A stretch of DNA of 37,655 bases from Frankiales bacterium (GTDB lineage: Bacteria > Actinomycetota > Actinomycetes > Mycobacteriales > SCTD01): the NCBI GenBank assembly GCA_025966295.1, contig JAOPVD010000034.1:1-37655 (forward strand). Reading direction: 5' to 3'. The notes beneath the pieces were generated by a model. The model worked only from the letters and a program-made list of their open reading frames with translations. It was not told the DNA's origin and did no database searches. Positions 1-6,598 of the stretch are shown here, one piece after another (within the stretch, counting starts at the first letter, position 1; the number at the start of each line of letters is the position of its first letter). A program made the translations under genes and the position numbers.

Positions 1-1269
1 GTCTGAGCCCTCCGAACGTGGGCGCTGGTTCCGTGGATCACCGGAGGGGGGCGGGGGGGCCGAGGGGGCCGGAGCGACGGTGGGGGGGACCGGGGGTGCG
101 GTACCGGTGATGTCGAGGCGACGCTCGAGGCGCTCGAGGCGGGTCATCATGGCGGCGTCGTCGGAGGACGCGGAGGGCAGCAGCACCCGGGCGCAGACCA
201 GCTCGAGGAGCAGCCGCGGCGAGGTGGTGCCGCGCATCTCGGTCAGTCCGGCGTGGAACAGGTCCGCGGCCCGCGACAGGCCGGCGGTGCCGAGCGAGGC
301 GGCCTGCCGGGCCATCGCGGCGAGCTGGTCGGGCGGGCAGTCGAGCAGCCCCTTGTCGCCGGCCTCGGGTACGGCGTCGAGCACCACCAGGTCGCGCAAC
401 CGCTCCAGGACGTCGGCGGCGAACCGGCGCGGGTCGTGGCCGTTCTCCATGACCCGGTCGACGGTGGCGAACACGGCCGCGCCGTCCCGGACCGCGAACG
501 CGTCCACGACGTCGTCGAGCAGCGTGTCCGGGGTGACCCCGAGCAGCGAGGCGGCGGCCTCGCGGGTGACGCCGGCACTGCCGGCCGACGCCAGCACCTG
601 GTCCAGGATCGACAGTCCGTCACGGGCGCTGCCGGCGGCCGCCCGCACCACCAGCGGCAGCACCGTCGGGTCGACGGCGATGCCCTCCTTGTCGACGACG
701 TCCTGCAGCAGCGCGGTGAGCTCGCGGCGCGGCATCAGCCGGAACGGGTAGTGGTGGGTGCGCGAGCGGATGGTGGCGAGCACCTTCTCCGGCTCGGTGG
801 TCGCGAACACGAAGCGCAGGAAGTCCGGCGGTTCCTCGACCAGCTTGAGGAGGGCGTTGAAGCCCTCCCGCGACACCATGTGCGCCTCGTCGATGATGTA
901 GATCTTGAACTGGCTGGAGACGGGCGCGTAGAAGGCCCGCTCACGCAGGTCGCGGGCGTCGTCGACACCACCGTGCGAGGCCGCGTCGATCTCGACGACG
1001 TCCAGCGAGCCGGGGCCCATGGGGGCCAGCGCGATGCAGCTGTCGCAGAGCCCGCACGGGTCGGGCGTGGGGCCCTTCTCGCAGTTGAGGGAGCGGGCCA
1101 GGATCCGGGCGCTGGACGTCTTGCCGCATCCGCGCGGACCGCTGAACAGGTACGCGTGGTGCACGCGTCCGTTGCGGAGCGCCTGCTGGAGGGGGCCGGT
1201 GACGTGCTCCTGGCCCTTGACCTCGGCGAAGCTCCCGGGCCGGTACTTCCGGTACAGCGCCAGGCTCAC
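1..1269 (-). CDS. dnaX: DNA polymerase III subunit gamma/tau, N-terminal part (partial)
   Basis: This is the clamp-loader ATPase of the replicative DNA polymerase; the gene runs off the left edge, leaving 423 codons. The translation begins VSLALYRKYRPGSF, the usual DnaX start. It then shows Walker A GPRGCGKTS (about residues 44-52), a four-Cys zinc module (NCEKG, CGLCDSC), Walker B IDEAHM and the sensor segment ATTEPEKV. The region after about residue 350 becomes Pro/Ala-rich, as in the linker to the tau-specific part. GTG is chosen as start because GGGAGG lies about 8 bases upstream and the nearby ATG (1275) reads into a stop after three codons. It lies just downstream of the SRP RNA gene on the same strand, a common actinobacterial neighbourhood. 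Confidence 0.97.
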   Translation of the reverse strand, partial: MSLALYRKYRPGSFAEVKGQEHVTGPLQQALRNGRVHHAYLFSGPRGCGKTSSARILARSLNCEKGPTPDPCGLCDSCIALAPMGPGSLDVVEIDAASHGGVDDARDLRERAFYAPVSSQFKIYIIDEAHMVSREGFNALLKLVEEPPDFLRFVFATTEPEKVLATIRSRTHHYPFRLMPRRELTALLQDVVDKEGIAVDPTVLPLVVRAAAGSARDGLSILDQVLASAGSAGVTREAAASLLGVTPDTLLDDVVDAFAVRDGAAVFATVDRVMENGHDPRRFAADVLERLRDLVVLDAVPEAGDKGLLDCPPDQLAAMARQAASLGTAGLSRAADLFHAGLTEMRGTTSPRLLLELVCARVLLPSASSDDAAMMTRLERLERRLDITGTAPPVPPTVAPAPSAPPPPSGDPRNQRPRSEGSD

Positions 1270-1300
1270 GCGGTCATCCTCCCTGGGGCTCCAGCTGAAG

Positions 1301-1391
1301 GACCCCTCGCGCACCCGCCCAGAGCCCGCCTGCCCTTGCTGCCTTCCGGCCCTGGGGGAGTTCAGCGAGATGGGCGCCGCACGAGGGGTCT
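1301..1391 (-). ncRNA. ffs: Small (4.5S-type) signal recognition particle RNA
   Basis: On the minus strand the segment folds as a single long hairpin: ACCCCUCG at the 5' end pairs with CGAGGGGU at the 3' end. The tip carries the conserved SRP54-binding element CAGGGCCGGAAGGCAGCAAG, with the GGAA tetraloop at 1344-1347, almost exactly in the middle. It scaffolds Ffh for co-translational membrane targeting. Ends are set by the terminal pairing and by the promoter -10 box placed 7 bases upstream; they may be off by a few bases. Confidence 0.93.
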
Positions 1392-1397
1392 GCTGCC

Positions 1398-1403
1398 ACT
1401 CTA
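1398..1403 (-). promoter_or_regulatory. -10 box of the SRP RNA promoter
   Basis: TAGAGT on the minus strand, then 7 bases, then the predicted 5' end of the SRP RNA. The same TAGAGT-N7 arrangement precedes the tRNA-Ser(CGA) gene at 23324-23329. No convincing -35 box is visible. Confidence 0.6.
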
Positions 1404-1458
1404 GCCCGGGCTGCGGGCAGCGTCGGGAGCGCCGTACCCGGCCCGCGGCGCGACCTTG

Positions 1459-1464
1459 TAATCT
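1459..1464 (+). promoter_or_regulatory. -10 box of the tRNA-Ser(GGA) promoter
   Basis: TAATCT followed by 7 bases and the first base of the tRNA. The spacing fits transcription starting at or just before the mature 5' end. No clear -35 hexamer. Confidence 0.45.
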
Positions 1465-1471
1465 CGTCGGC

Positions 1472-1560
1472 GGAGGATTCGCCTAGTTGGCCTATGGCGC
1501 ACGCTTGGAAAGCGTGTTGGGGGCAACCCCTCGCGAGTTCGAATCTCGCATCCTCCGCCA
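1472..1560 (+). tRNA. tRNA-Ser (anticodon GGA), CCA encoded
   Basis: Acceptor arm GGAGGAT (1472-1478) pairs with ATCCTCC (1550-1556), followed by discriminator G1557 (the serine type) and an encoded CCA. The anticodon stem CACGC/GCGTG encloses the loop TTGGAAA, giving anticodon GGA (1507-1509), which reads UCC and UCU. The long variable arm (GGGG...CCCC) is typical of class II tRNA-Ser. The T loop is GTTCGAATC. Confidence 0.97.
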
Positions 1561-1567
1561 CCACGAC

Positions 1568-1597
1568 GAGCCCGTCCCCTGCCAAGGGGGCGGGTTC
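1568..1597. terminator. Strong hairpin between convergent tRNA-Ser and the 1609-1995 gene
   Basis: A 12-bp stem (1568-1579 with 1586-1597, two G-T wobbles, all else paired) closes a 6-base loop. It lies between convergent units and could stop both. There is no U tract, which is usual for GC-rich actinobacterial terminators. Confidence 0.7.
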
Positions 1598-1608
1598 GGT
1601 CGCTTCCG

Positions 1609-1995
1609 CTACAGGATCAGGGCGCGCTGGGACGGCGCGAACACCGCGTCCCCGGTGTAGCTGACGACGACCTGGTCGGCGTCCAGCGGCAGGGCCCAGC
1701 GGGCCGTGACGCTGCCGCCGCTCACCTGCGCCTGGGCGAGGACCTGCTCACCGGCCTGCACCAGCAGCCAGCCGCCGGGGCTGCCGGCCCCGGCGCCGGC
1801 CTTGACGGGCTTGACGGTGGCGGTGGTGGTGCGGACCCCGTCGGTCGCGGTGCTGGTGACGACCGACAGCACCGTGGCGACCTTGCGGTCCGGGATCGGC
1901 CCGGCGTCGCGCGCAGCGACAGCGGCGCCCAACCCGACGGCCTCCCGCATATCGACGTCGCTCTGGTCCTGGCGCGGTACGGCGTTGTCGGGCAT
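1609..1995 (-). CDS. Small protein with an Ig-like beta-sandwich repeat, function unknown
   Basis: A 128-residue protein starting MPDNAVPRQDQSDVDM. The start is ATG at 1995 because GGAGA lies 6-7 bases upstream; the open frame continues far upstream only as non-coding reading frame. Residues about 40-125 alternate hydrophobic and Thr/Ser/Val in a beta-rich pattern and end VVSYTGDAVFAPSQ, which resembles the last strand of bacterial Ig-like repeats (YxGDxxFxxS). No signal peptide or membrane segment is seen, so an extracellular role would need another export route. It diverges from the riboswitch-controlled gene at 2408 across a long leader region. I do not recognise a specific family. Confidence 0.6.
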   Translation of the reverse strand: MPDNAVPRQDQSDVDMREAVGLGAAVAARDAGPIPDRKVATVLSVVTSTATDGVRTTTATVKPVKAGAGAGSPGGWLLVQAGEQVLAQAQVSGGSVTARWALPLDADQVVVSYTGDAVFAPSQRALIL

Positions 1996-2066
1996 GACCT
2001 TCTCCTGGGCACTCGGTCCTGGCCCGGCTCGGCCAGTCGCCACCCACGGTCCTCTGCCGGTTTCGT

Positions 2067-2094
2067 CGGTTCTGTCTCCCCGGCGACAGAACCG
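2067..2094. other. Perfect 10-bp inverted repeat in the 1996-2407 intergenic region
   Basis: CGGTTCTGTC (2067-2076) and GACAGAACCG (2085-2094) are perfect inverted repeats with an 8-base loop. It would be a stable hairpin in the leader of the minus-strand gene (about 70 bases before its start) or a protein-binding palindrome. Apart from this, the 412-base gap between 1995 and 2408 holds the riboswitch at its right end and two copies of GGGTGAACRC on the minus strand; I see no gene in it. Confidence 0.5.
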
Positions 2095-2314
2095 CTGTCC
2101 GGCTGGCGACATGGACGGGTGTTCACCCCGGGGCAGGTCCTGACGGCGCCGGGGCCGGCCGGGGTTCCACTCGACGTACTCGGTGCGGGTGGCCGAGGTG
2201 ACTCGGTCAGCACGTCCCCCCGACCTATCCGCGGGCGTGCGTTCACCCGTCCGGGTGGTGGCCGGCCGAGGCCGTACCCCCGGCCGGTACCGCCGCGATG
2301 ACGGGGTGGAGCAG

Positions 2315-2395
2315 CCGCTCCCGACAAAGGCAAACCCGTCGCGATGCGGGGACGCAAAGCCACGGGGCCTCGCCTGCCGAGGTAGCCCAGCCGCC
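2315..2395 (+). promoter_or_regulatory. Cyclic di-GMP-I (GEMM-I) riboswitch
   Basis: The RNA carries the two invariant GEMM-I blocks in order: GGCAAACC (2329-2336) and GGGACGCAAAGCC (2349-2361), separated by a short stem-loop with the sequence CCGTCGCGATGCGG. A second arm, GGGGCCTCGCCTGCCGAGG, ends in GGTAGCC (2381-2387), the third conserved block. It ends about 13 bases before the start codon, right at the GAGGAGA ribosome-binding site (2398-2404), so ligand binding is likely to act on translation start. This class senses c-di-GMP; some members prefer cGAMP. The outer P1 stem is weak, so the edges are approximate. Confidence 0.88.
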
Positions 2396-2407
2396 CAGAG
2401 GAGAACC

Positions 2408-3283
2408 ATGCGCATCCGTACCGCCGCCATCCCGGCCGGGGTTGCCCTGTTCCTGGTGACTGCCGTCGCCGGGCCCGCCACCGCAGCCGCCTCCCCCGAC
2501 ACCGACCGGGACGGGATGTCGAACGCCTGGGAGAAGGCCCACAAGCTCAACCCCCGGAACGCGGCCGACGCCAAGACCGACCTCGACCAGGACGGTCTGA
2601 ACAACCTGGCCGAGTACCGGCTCAAGGGCAACCCGCGGGACGAGGACACCGACAACGACGGCCAGGACGACGGCGACGAGCGCTCGAGCCGCACCCGCGT
2701 CGACAAGGCCGACACCGACGGCGACCGGGTCCCGGACGGCGACGAGGACGCCGACCGCGACGGCATCGCCAACGAGGACGAGGACGACGCCACGGAGGCC
2801 TGCAAGGCCGACGACGACGACGTGGACGGGGACAACGTCGACGACGAGGACGAGAACGAGCAGCGCCTCAAGGTCGGTTCCGCCGACAGCGACCGGGACG
2901 GCATCCGGGACGGTGACGAGGACGCCGACGGCGATGGCGAGGCCAACGAGGACGAGGACGACCTGGTCGTCGACAAGTGCAGCGGCGACCGCAACGGCGA
3001 CGGACGCGACGACGAGGACGCAGGTGACGCCTTCGGCACGATCACGTCCTACGACGCCGACAGCGGCGTGCTCAGCCTGGTGGCCCCCAACGGCAGGCAG
3101 CTCACGGTGCCGGTCACCGACGAGACCGAGATCGAGCTCGTCGGCCCCGGCAAGGACGCTGACGGCACCGTCGAGGACCTGCAGGCCGGCCGCGGTGTCG
3201 CGGAGCTCGACATCGAGGACGGCGCGCTGGAGGAGATCGCGCTGCTGCCGGCGCAGGAGCCGGGCGCGCCCGCCGCAGCTTGA
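2408..3283 (+). CDS. Secreted thrombospondin type 3-repeat calcium-binding protein
   Basis: A 291-residue exported protein. Residues 1-27 are a Sec signal peptide (MRIR, hydrophobic core, ending PATAAA). Residues 30-205 are Asp-rich repeats of the form DxDxDGxxDxxE (for example DTDRDGMSNAWE, DTDGDRVPDGDED, DSDRDGIRDGDED), typical calcium-binding TSP type 3 repeats. Two cysteines (132, 191) could form a disulfide. Residues 208-275 (FGTITSYDADSG..., LTVPVTDETEIEL) form a small beta domain resembling DUF5666. The ATG has GAGGAGA 4-5 bases upstream and sits directly after the c-di-GMP riboswitch, so this surface or matrix protein is probably controlled by c-di-GMP. The biological role, such as adhesion or calcium binding in biofilm, is inferred from domain type and regulation. 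Confidence 0.85.
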   Translation: MRIRTAAIPAGVALFLVTAVAGPATAAASPDTDRDGMSNAWEKAHKLNPRNAADAKTDLDQDGLNNLAEYRLKGNPRDEDTDNDGQDDGDERSSRTRVDKADTDGDRVPDGDEDADRDGIANEDEDDATEACKADDDDVDGDNVDDEDENEQRLKVGSADSDRDGIRDGDEDADGDGEANEDEDDLVVDKCSGDRNGDGRDDEDAGDAFGTITSYDADSGVLSLVAPNGRQLTVPVTDETEIELVGPGKDADGTVEDLQAGRGVAELDIEDGALEEIALLPAQEPGAPAAA

Positions 3284-3312
3284 TCCCGCCCTCTCGACCC
3301 CTTGGAGACCTC

Positions 3313-3669
3313 GTGCCGCACTCCCTCGGCGCCCCCCTCGGCTGGCCGGCCCGAGTGCCTGCCGCGCCGGAGCACCCGGCGCGGGCGGACTGCCGCTGCT
3401 ACTGGTGCTGCACCGCCGCCGCCGCCGAGCTCTACCGCGACGCCCTGGCCCGGGTGACCGAAATGAGCCTGACGGAGGCCGCCCGCGCCGCCGGCGCCCG
3501 GACTCCCGAGGAGGTGTCGGTGCTCGCCGCGGAGATCAGCAGCGAGCGTCAGCGGCTCGGGCCTGACGCCGCCGGCCGGGTGGAGGCTGTGGAGGGCCGC
3601 CATCAGGCGCCGGAGCCGACGGGTGCTCCTACTGCGGGCGCAGGGCCATCCACAGCGCCGTCGCGCTGA
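3313..3669 (+). CDS. Hypothetical protein with a CxCxxCC motif
   Basis: A 118-residue open frame read from GTG at 3313, which has GGAGA about 6 bases upstream; a TTG at 3280 is possible but overlaps the previous stop. Near residue 27 it has DCRCYWCC, then a helix-forming stretch (YRDALARVTEMSLTEAARAA) that could be a small helical domain. The last 41 bases overlap the convergent regulator gene at 3629, and the tail is low-complexity Pro/Ala, so the true end of the functional protein may be earlier. I do not recognise a family. Coding is supported by the in-frame GC3 pattern and the ribosome-binding site, but this is one of the weaker calls in the window. Confidence 0.45.
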   Translation: MPHSLGAPLGWPARVPAAPEHPARADCRCYWCCTAAAAELYRDALARVTEMSLTEAARAAGARTPEEVSVLAAEISSERQRLGPDAAGRVEAVEGRHQAPEPTGAPTAGAGPSTAPSR

Positions 3670-4204
3670 CCTTGCCCGGGTTGCGCCAGGAGTGCGTCTG
3701 CACGGTGCGGAAGTGCAGCGAGTCCCCCGGCTTGAGCCGGTAGACCTGCTCGTTGACGACGAACTCCAGCTGGCCGTCGAGCACGTGGACCAGCTCCTCG
3801 CCGGGGTGCACCAGAGGGCGGTCGCCGCTGCTCGCGCCCGGCTCGACGGTGGCTCGGGCACCGGCCAGGAAGAAGCGCCCGTAGGTCCCGCTGATACCGG
3901 CCAGGCCGATGCCCGTGTGCGAGGTGTAGATCGGGCGCTGGTCGCCGTCCTTGGTGAAGACGGTGGGGTCGGAGGTGTCCCCCGCCTCGTCGACGAAGTA
4001 CGCCACCGGCCGCCCGAGCGCACCCGCCACCTTCAGCAGCGTGGTGATCGTGGGGACCATCCCGCCCTGCTCGATCTTGTGGATGGCCGCGGCCGAGACC
4101 TCGGAGCGCTCCGCCAGCTGCTGGAGCGACAGGCCGGCCTGCTTGCGCAGGGTGCGGACCTTCGGGCCGATGTCGGACACGATCCGTGTCAGCTCTTCGG
4201 TCAT
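3629..4204 (-). CDS. HTH-cupin (XRE family) transcriptional regulator
   Basis: A 191-residue regulator. Residues about 13-67 form an XRE helix-turn-helix (KVRTLRKQAGLSLQQLAERS followed by VSAAAIHKIEQGG). Residues about 110-188 form a cupin sensing domain with the usual metal or ligand-side motif around HPGEELVHVLDGQLEFVV and the closing KPGDSLHF. ATG at 4204 is chosen over an upstream ATG (4270) because homologous sequence starts with MTEELTRIVSDIG and a GGAGGGAGG tract precedes it. It is transcribed away from the nitrile hydratase operon. A perfect TTCAC-N4-GTGAA palindrome lies 62 bases before its start, and related half-sites occur at other promoters of the cluster. It is therefore the best candidate for the cluster regulator, with the cupin binding a pathway metabolite; this is inference. 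Confidence 0.88.
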   Translation of the reverse strand: MTEELTRIVSDIGPKVRTLRKQAGLSLQQLAERSEVSAAAIHKIEQGGMVPTITTLLKVAGALGRPVAYFVDEAGDTSDPTVFTKDGDQRPIYTSHTGIGLAGISGTYGRFFLAGARATVEPGASSGDRPLVHPGEELVHVLDGQLEFVVNEQVYRLKPGDSLHFRTVQTHSWRNPGKVSATALWMALRPQ

Positions 4205-4265
4205 GCCCCGCCCTCCCTCCTTGCCCGACCGGGATCCAGAAGGCTGGGCCGAGGTTGCGAACCCT

Positions 4266-4279
4266 TTCACAACCGTGAA
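4266..4279. promoter_or_regulatory. Perfect palindromic operator candidate
   Basis: TTCAC-AACC-GTGAA, two perfect 5-bp arms separated by 4 bases, in the divergent promoter region between the HTH-cupin regulator and the flavoprotein operon. The GTGAA half-site recurs at 4324, 16034, 18697 and 19417. Confidence 0.6.
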
Positions 4280-4292
4280 CTCGGGCGTGGGC

Positions 4293-4329
4293 TTGACGCT
4301 GCTCCTCCGGGATGTCCAACATAGTGAAC
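4293..4329 (+). promoter_or_regulatory. Promoter/operator of the flavoprotein-nitrile hydratase operon
   Basis: TTGACG (4293-4298) resembles a -35 box; CATAGTGAAC (4320-4329) contains a -10-like CATAGT plus a GTGAA operator half-site. The 21-base spacing is longer than usual. The motif CATAGTGAAC is repeated exactly before the 19396 gene and closely before the 18665 and 16029 genes. Confidence 0.5.
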
Positions 4330-4372
4330 GCTTCGTCCCCGATGTTCAATGGCTTGTCCCGAAGGAGTTCAC

Positions 4373-5704
4373 GTGTCCCGTCGCATCGTCATCGTTGGTG
4401 GAGGTGCCGCCGGCATCGGTGCGGCAGGTGCGGCCAAGGGCACCGACCCGACCGCCGAGATCACCGTGTTCACCGAGTACCAGGACGCGGCCTACAGCCC
4501 GTGCGGCATCCCCTACGTGCACGGCAAGGAGATCCCCGACTTCGAGCGCCTGTTCCTCGGAACCAAGCAGCAGTACGCCGACCAGGGGATCGACATCCGC
4601 TACGAGACCCGGGTCGACAGCTACGACCTGGGCGCCAAGACGGTCTCGGTCGGAGGGCAGCAGCTGCCGTTCGACGCCCTGGTGGTGGGCAGCGGCTGGA
4701 ACTACGGCAAGCCCGACGTGCCCGGTAACGAGCTGTCCGGGATCTACTACATGAAGAACATCCGCGAGGCCATGGAGTGGGACAAGGTCCTCGACACCGT
4801 GAAGAGCGCGGTCGTCCTGGAGGCCGGACCGCTCGGACTCGAGATGGTCACGGCCCTCGCCCACCGCGGGATCGAGACGCACCTCGTCGACCCGACCCCG
4901 TGGGCGCTGTCGATGGCGACCGACCCCGACATCGCCAAGCCCGTCGAGGACTCCTGGGTCGAGATGGGCGTCCACCTGCACTTCAACACCAAGCTGGAGG
5001 AGATCCTCGGCGACGAGAACGGCGCCGTCCGCGGAGTCCGCACCTCCGACGGCGACATCCCCTGCCAGCTGCTGGTCGTCGCCACGCACAAGGTCCCGAA
5101 CACTGACATCGGGCAGGCAGCGGGCCTCAAGGTCGGCTCGGCCGGTGGCTTCATCGTCGACGAGTCCATGGCCACCTCGGTGCCGGGCGTGTGGGCGGCC
5201 GGGGACTGCATCGAGGTACCGCACGGCGTCTCCAACGTGCCCGTGCAAGGCCTGTCCGGCAGCCACGCCTACGCCCAGGGCAAGGTGGCGGGCATCAACG
5301 CTGCCGGCGGGCAGCGCGCCTACCAGCCGGTCTACGTGCCGTGGGGCATGGTCGCCGGCAAGTGGATGATCGGCGGGGTGAGCTTCAGCGAGACCCTCGC
5401 GACCGCGCTCGGCGTGCCCTTCGTGATGGGCGTCGCGCAGGGCATCTCGCGCGCCCGGTACTACCCGGACATGAAGCCGGTGAAGGTGAAGCTGCTCGCC
5501 GAGCCGGGGACCCTGCGGCTCATCGGCGCCCAGATGGTGGGTGGCGAGGGCATCAAGGAGCGGGCAGACTTCCTGGCCATGGCAGTGCGTACCGGCATCA
5601 CGCTCAGGGACCTGGCCACCATGGAGAACGTGTACTCGCCGCCCATCGGCGCGCTCAACGAGCCGATCGCGCTGGCCGCGCAGAACGCGCTGTCGAAGCT
5701 GTGA
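4373..5704 (+). CDS. CoA-disulfide reductase-like FAD/NAD(P) oxidoreductase
   Basis: A 443-residue class III pyridine nucleotide-disulfide oxidoreductase. It has an N-terminal FAD site (IVIVGGGAAGIGAA), a single redox cysteine C44 in AYSPCGIPY as in CoA-disulfide reductases and NADH oxidases/persulfide reductases, the FAD-closing VWAAGDC, and a C-terminal dimerisation domain (from about 330, ending YSPPIGALNEP). The NAD-binding loop is EAGPLGLE rather than the usual GxGxxG. The GTG start at 4373 follows GAAGGAG with ideal spacing. Known family substrates are low-molecular-weight disulfides, persulfides or oxygen; 2-ketopropyl-CoM carboxylase belongs to the same superfamily. Being first in the nitrile hydratase operon and near coenzyme M genes, it may act on CoM disulfide or a CoM adduct (inference). 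It overlaps the next gene by 4 bases. Confidence 0.88.
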   Translation: MSRRIVIVGGGAAGIGAAGAAKGTDPTAEITVFTEYQDAAYSPCGIPYVHGKEIPDFERLFLGTKQQYADQGIDIRYETRVDSYDLGAKTVSVGGQQLPFDALVVGSGWNYGKPDVPGNELSGIYYMKNIREAMEWDKVLDTVKSAVVLEAGPLGLEMVTALAHRGIETHLVDPTPWALSMATDPDIAKPVEDSWVEMGVHLHFNTKLEEILGDENGAVRGVRTSDGDIPCQLLVVATHKVPNTDIGQAAGLKVGSAGGFIVDESMATSVPGVWAAGDCIEVPHGVSNVPVQGLSGSHAYAQGKVAGINAAGGQRAYQPVYVPWGMVAGKWMIGGVSFSETLATALGVPFVMGVAQGISRARYYPDMKPVKVKLLAEPGTLRLIGAQMVGGEGIKERADFLAMAVRTGITLRDLATMENVYSPPIGALNEPIALAAQNALSKL

Positions 5705-5967
5705 GCGCACCCAGGCAGTCCTTCCCGCGCTGGCTGCGCAGCACCTCCGAGCACCACCTGCTGGTGGTCGCCCAGGCCAAGGTGGCGCGTCGCAACGGGC
5801 TGGTGCCGCCCAAGCCCCACGGTCTCGACATCTTCTGGCAGAAGGTCTACGCGCCCGTCTTCTACCTCCTGCCGTATTCGCTCCGGGCCAAGGCGGCCAA
5901 CGCCCTGCCCGGCAGCCACAAGCAGACCTGGCACCAGCCCGATCAGGTGAAGGGGCCGGCCGTCTGA
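5701..5967 (+). CDS. Small conserved-looking protein, unknown function
   Basis: An 88-residue protein read from GTG at 5701, overlapping the flavoprotein stop by GTGA, so it is translationally coupled. It is basic and aromatic, with PHGLDIFWQKVYAPVFYLLP in the middle (residues about 39-58), a segment hydrophobic enough for peripheral or partial membrane contact but too short and polar at its edges for a clear transmembrane helix. No cysteine and no recognised motif. The tight coupling suggests it works with the flavoprotein or with the MSMEG_0572-type protein that follows. I do not recognise the family. Confidence 0.7.
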   Translation: MSAPRQSFPRWLRSTSEHHLLVVAQAKVARRNGLVPPKPHGLDIFWQKVYAPVFYLLPYSLRAKAANALPGSHKQTWHQPDQVKGPAV

Positions 5968-6025
5968 GGCACGACCGCACGACCGCACGCAGAAACGACC
6001 CCTGTCGCCCTTGGAGGCAACACGC

Positions 6026-6517
6026 ATGAGCTCGCAGACCAACAACATCCCGAGGGCCCAAGAGGGCGACATCCTCTACGACACCAGCGAGAAGGTCTTC
6101 CCGGACATCCAGGCGGAGCCGGGTGAGACGGCCTTCGTGTTCATCCACTCGGTGCCCTTCGAGGGCTCCGTGGCGCTGGTCAACCTGCTCACCTCGACGC
6201 GCCTGCGTCGCAAGGGCTTCGACGTCAGCATCGTGCTGTACGGCCCGGCCGTCCTCATCGCCTCCGCCACCCGGGGCTACCCGTCCGTGGGCAAGGAGGG
6301 CTTCCCCGGCAACCTGTCGATGAACAAGCAGCTCAAGGTCCTCATGGACGAGGGCGCCAAGATCTACGCCTGCCGCTTCGCGATGGGTGCGCTCTACGGC
6401 ATGCGCGAGGACGACCTCATCGAGGGCGTCAAGGCCTTCAGCCCGCTCGACGTGCTCGACTCCGCGCTGACCGCGTGGCGTCAGAAGTCCTTCCAGCTCA
6501 ACACCTGGACGGTCTGA
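6026..6517 (+). CDS. MSMEG_0572/Sll0783 family nitrogen starvation response protein
   Basis: A 163-residue protein matching the MSMEG_0572/Sll0783 family, a marker of the Nit1C gene cluster. Recognisable stretches are GDILYDTSEKVFPDI, VPFEGSVALVNLL, GFDVSIVLYGPAV, and IYACRFAMGALYG with a single Cys near residue 119. The fold is DsrE-like. ATG at 6026 is preceded by TTGGAGG. In cyanobacteria the homologue is induced by nitrogen starvation; Nit1C clusters have been linked to cyanide assimilation in Pseudomonas fluorescens NCIMB 11764. The biochemical role is unknown. It sits between the flavoprotein pair and nitrile hydratase, separated from the latter by a strong hairpin. Confidence 0.88.
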   Translation: MSSQTNNIPRAQEGDILYDTSEKVFPDIQAEPGETAFVFIHSVPFEGSVALVNLLTSTRLRRKGFDVSIVLYGPAVLIASATRGYPSVGKEGFPGNLSMNKQLKVLMDEGAKIYACRFAMGALYGMREDDLIEGVKAFSPLDVLDSALTAWRQKSFQLNTWTV

Positions 6518-6533
6518 CCGGCTTTCCTGCAAG

Positions 6534-6574
6534 GCGTCGTACGGCGGCCCCAGACCTCGGCCGTCGTACGACGC
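6534..6574 (+). terminator. Intercistronic hairpin before nitrile hydratase
   Basis: A 16-bp stem with one mismatch (6534-6549 with 6559-6574) and a 9-base loop. The arms share GCGTCGTACG. There is no U tract. It may partly terminate transcription or protect the 3' end of the upstream mRNA, setting a different level for the nitrile hydratase genes. Confidence 0.6.
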
Positions 6575-6598
6575 ACCACCCTCGAGGCAAGGACAGTC

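Noticed and set aside
1996-2240. A second riboswitch (c-di-AMP ydaO type) because GGGGTGAAC appears on the minus strand
   Set aside because: The other conserved ydaO blocks (GACCCA, CGACAGCTAACC) are missing.
2500-3010. Short GAC/GAG-rich repeats that could be taken for a CRISPR array or tandem DNA repeat
   Set aside because: They are codons for Asp-rich calcium-binding repeats in a clear reading frame; no spacer structure.
1609-3045. A 478-residue minus-strand open frame
   Set aside because: Its upstream part is antisense to the TSP type 3-repeat gene and riboswitch; a good ATG with ribosome-binding site exists at 1995.
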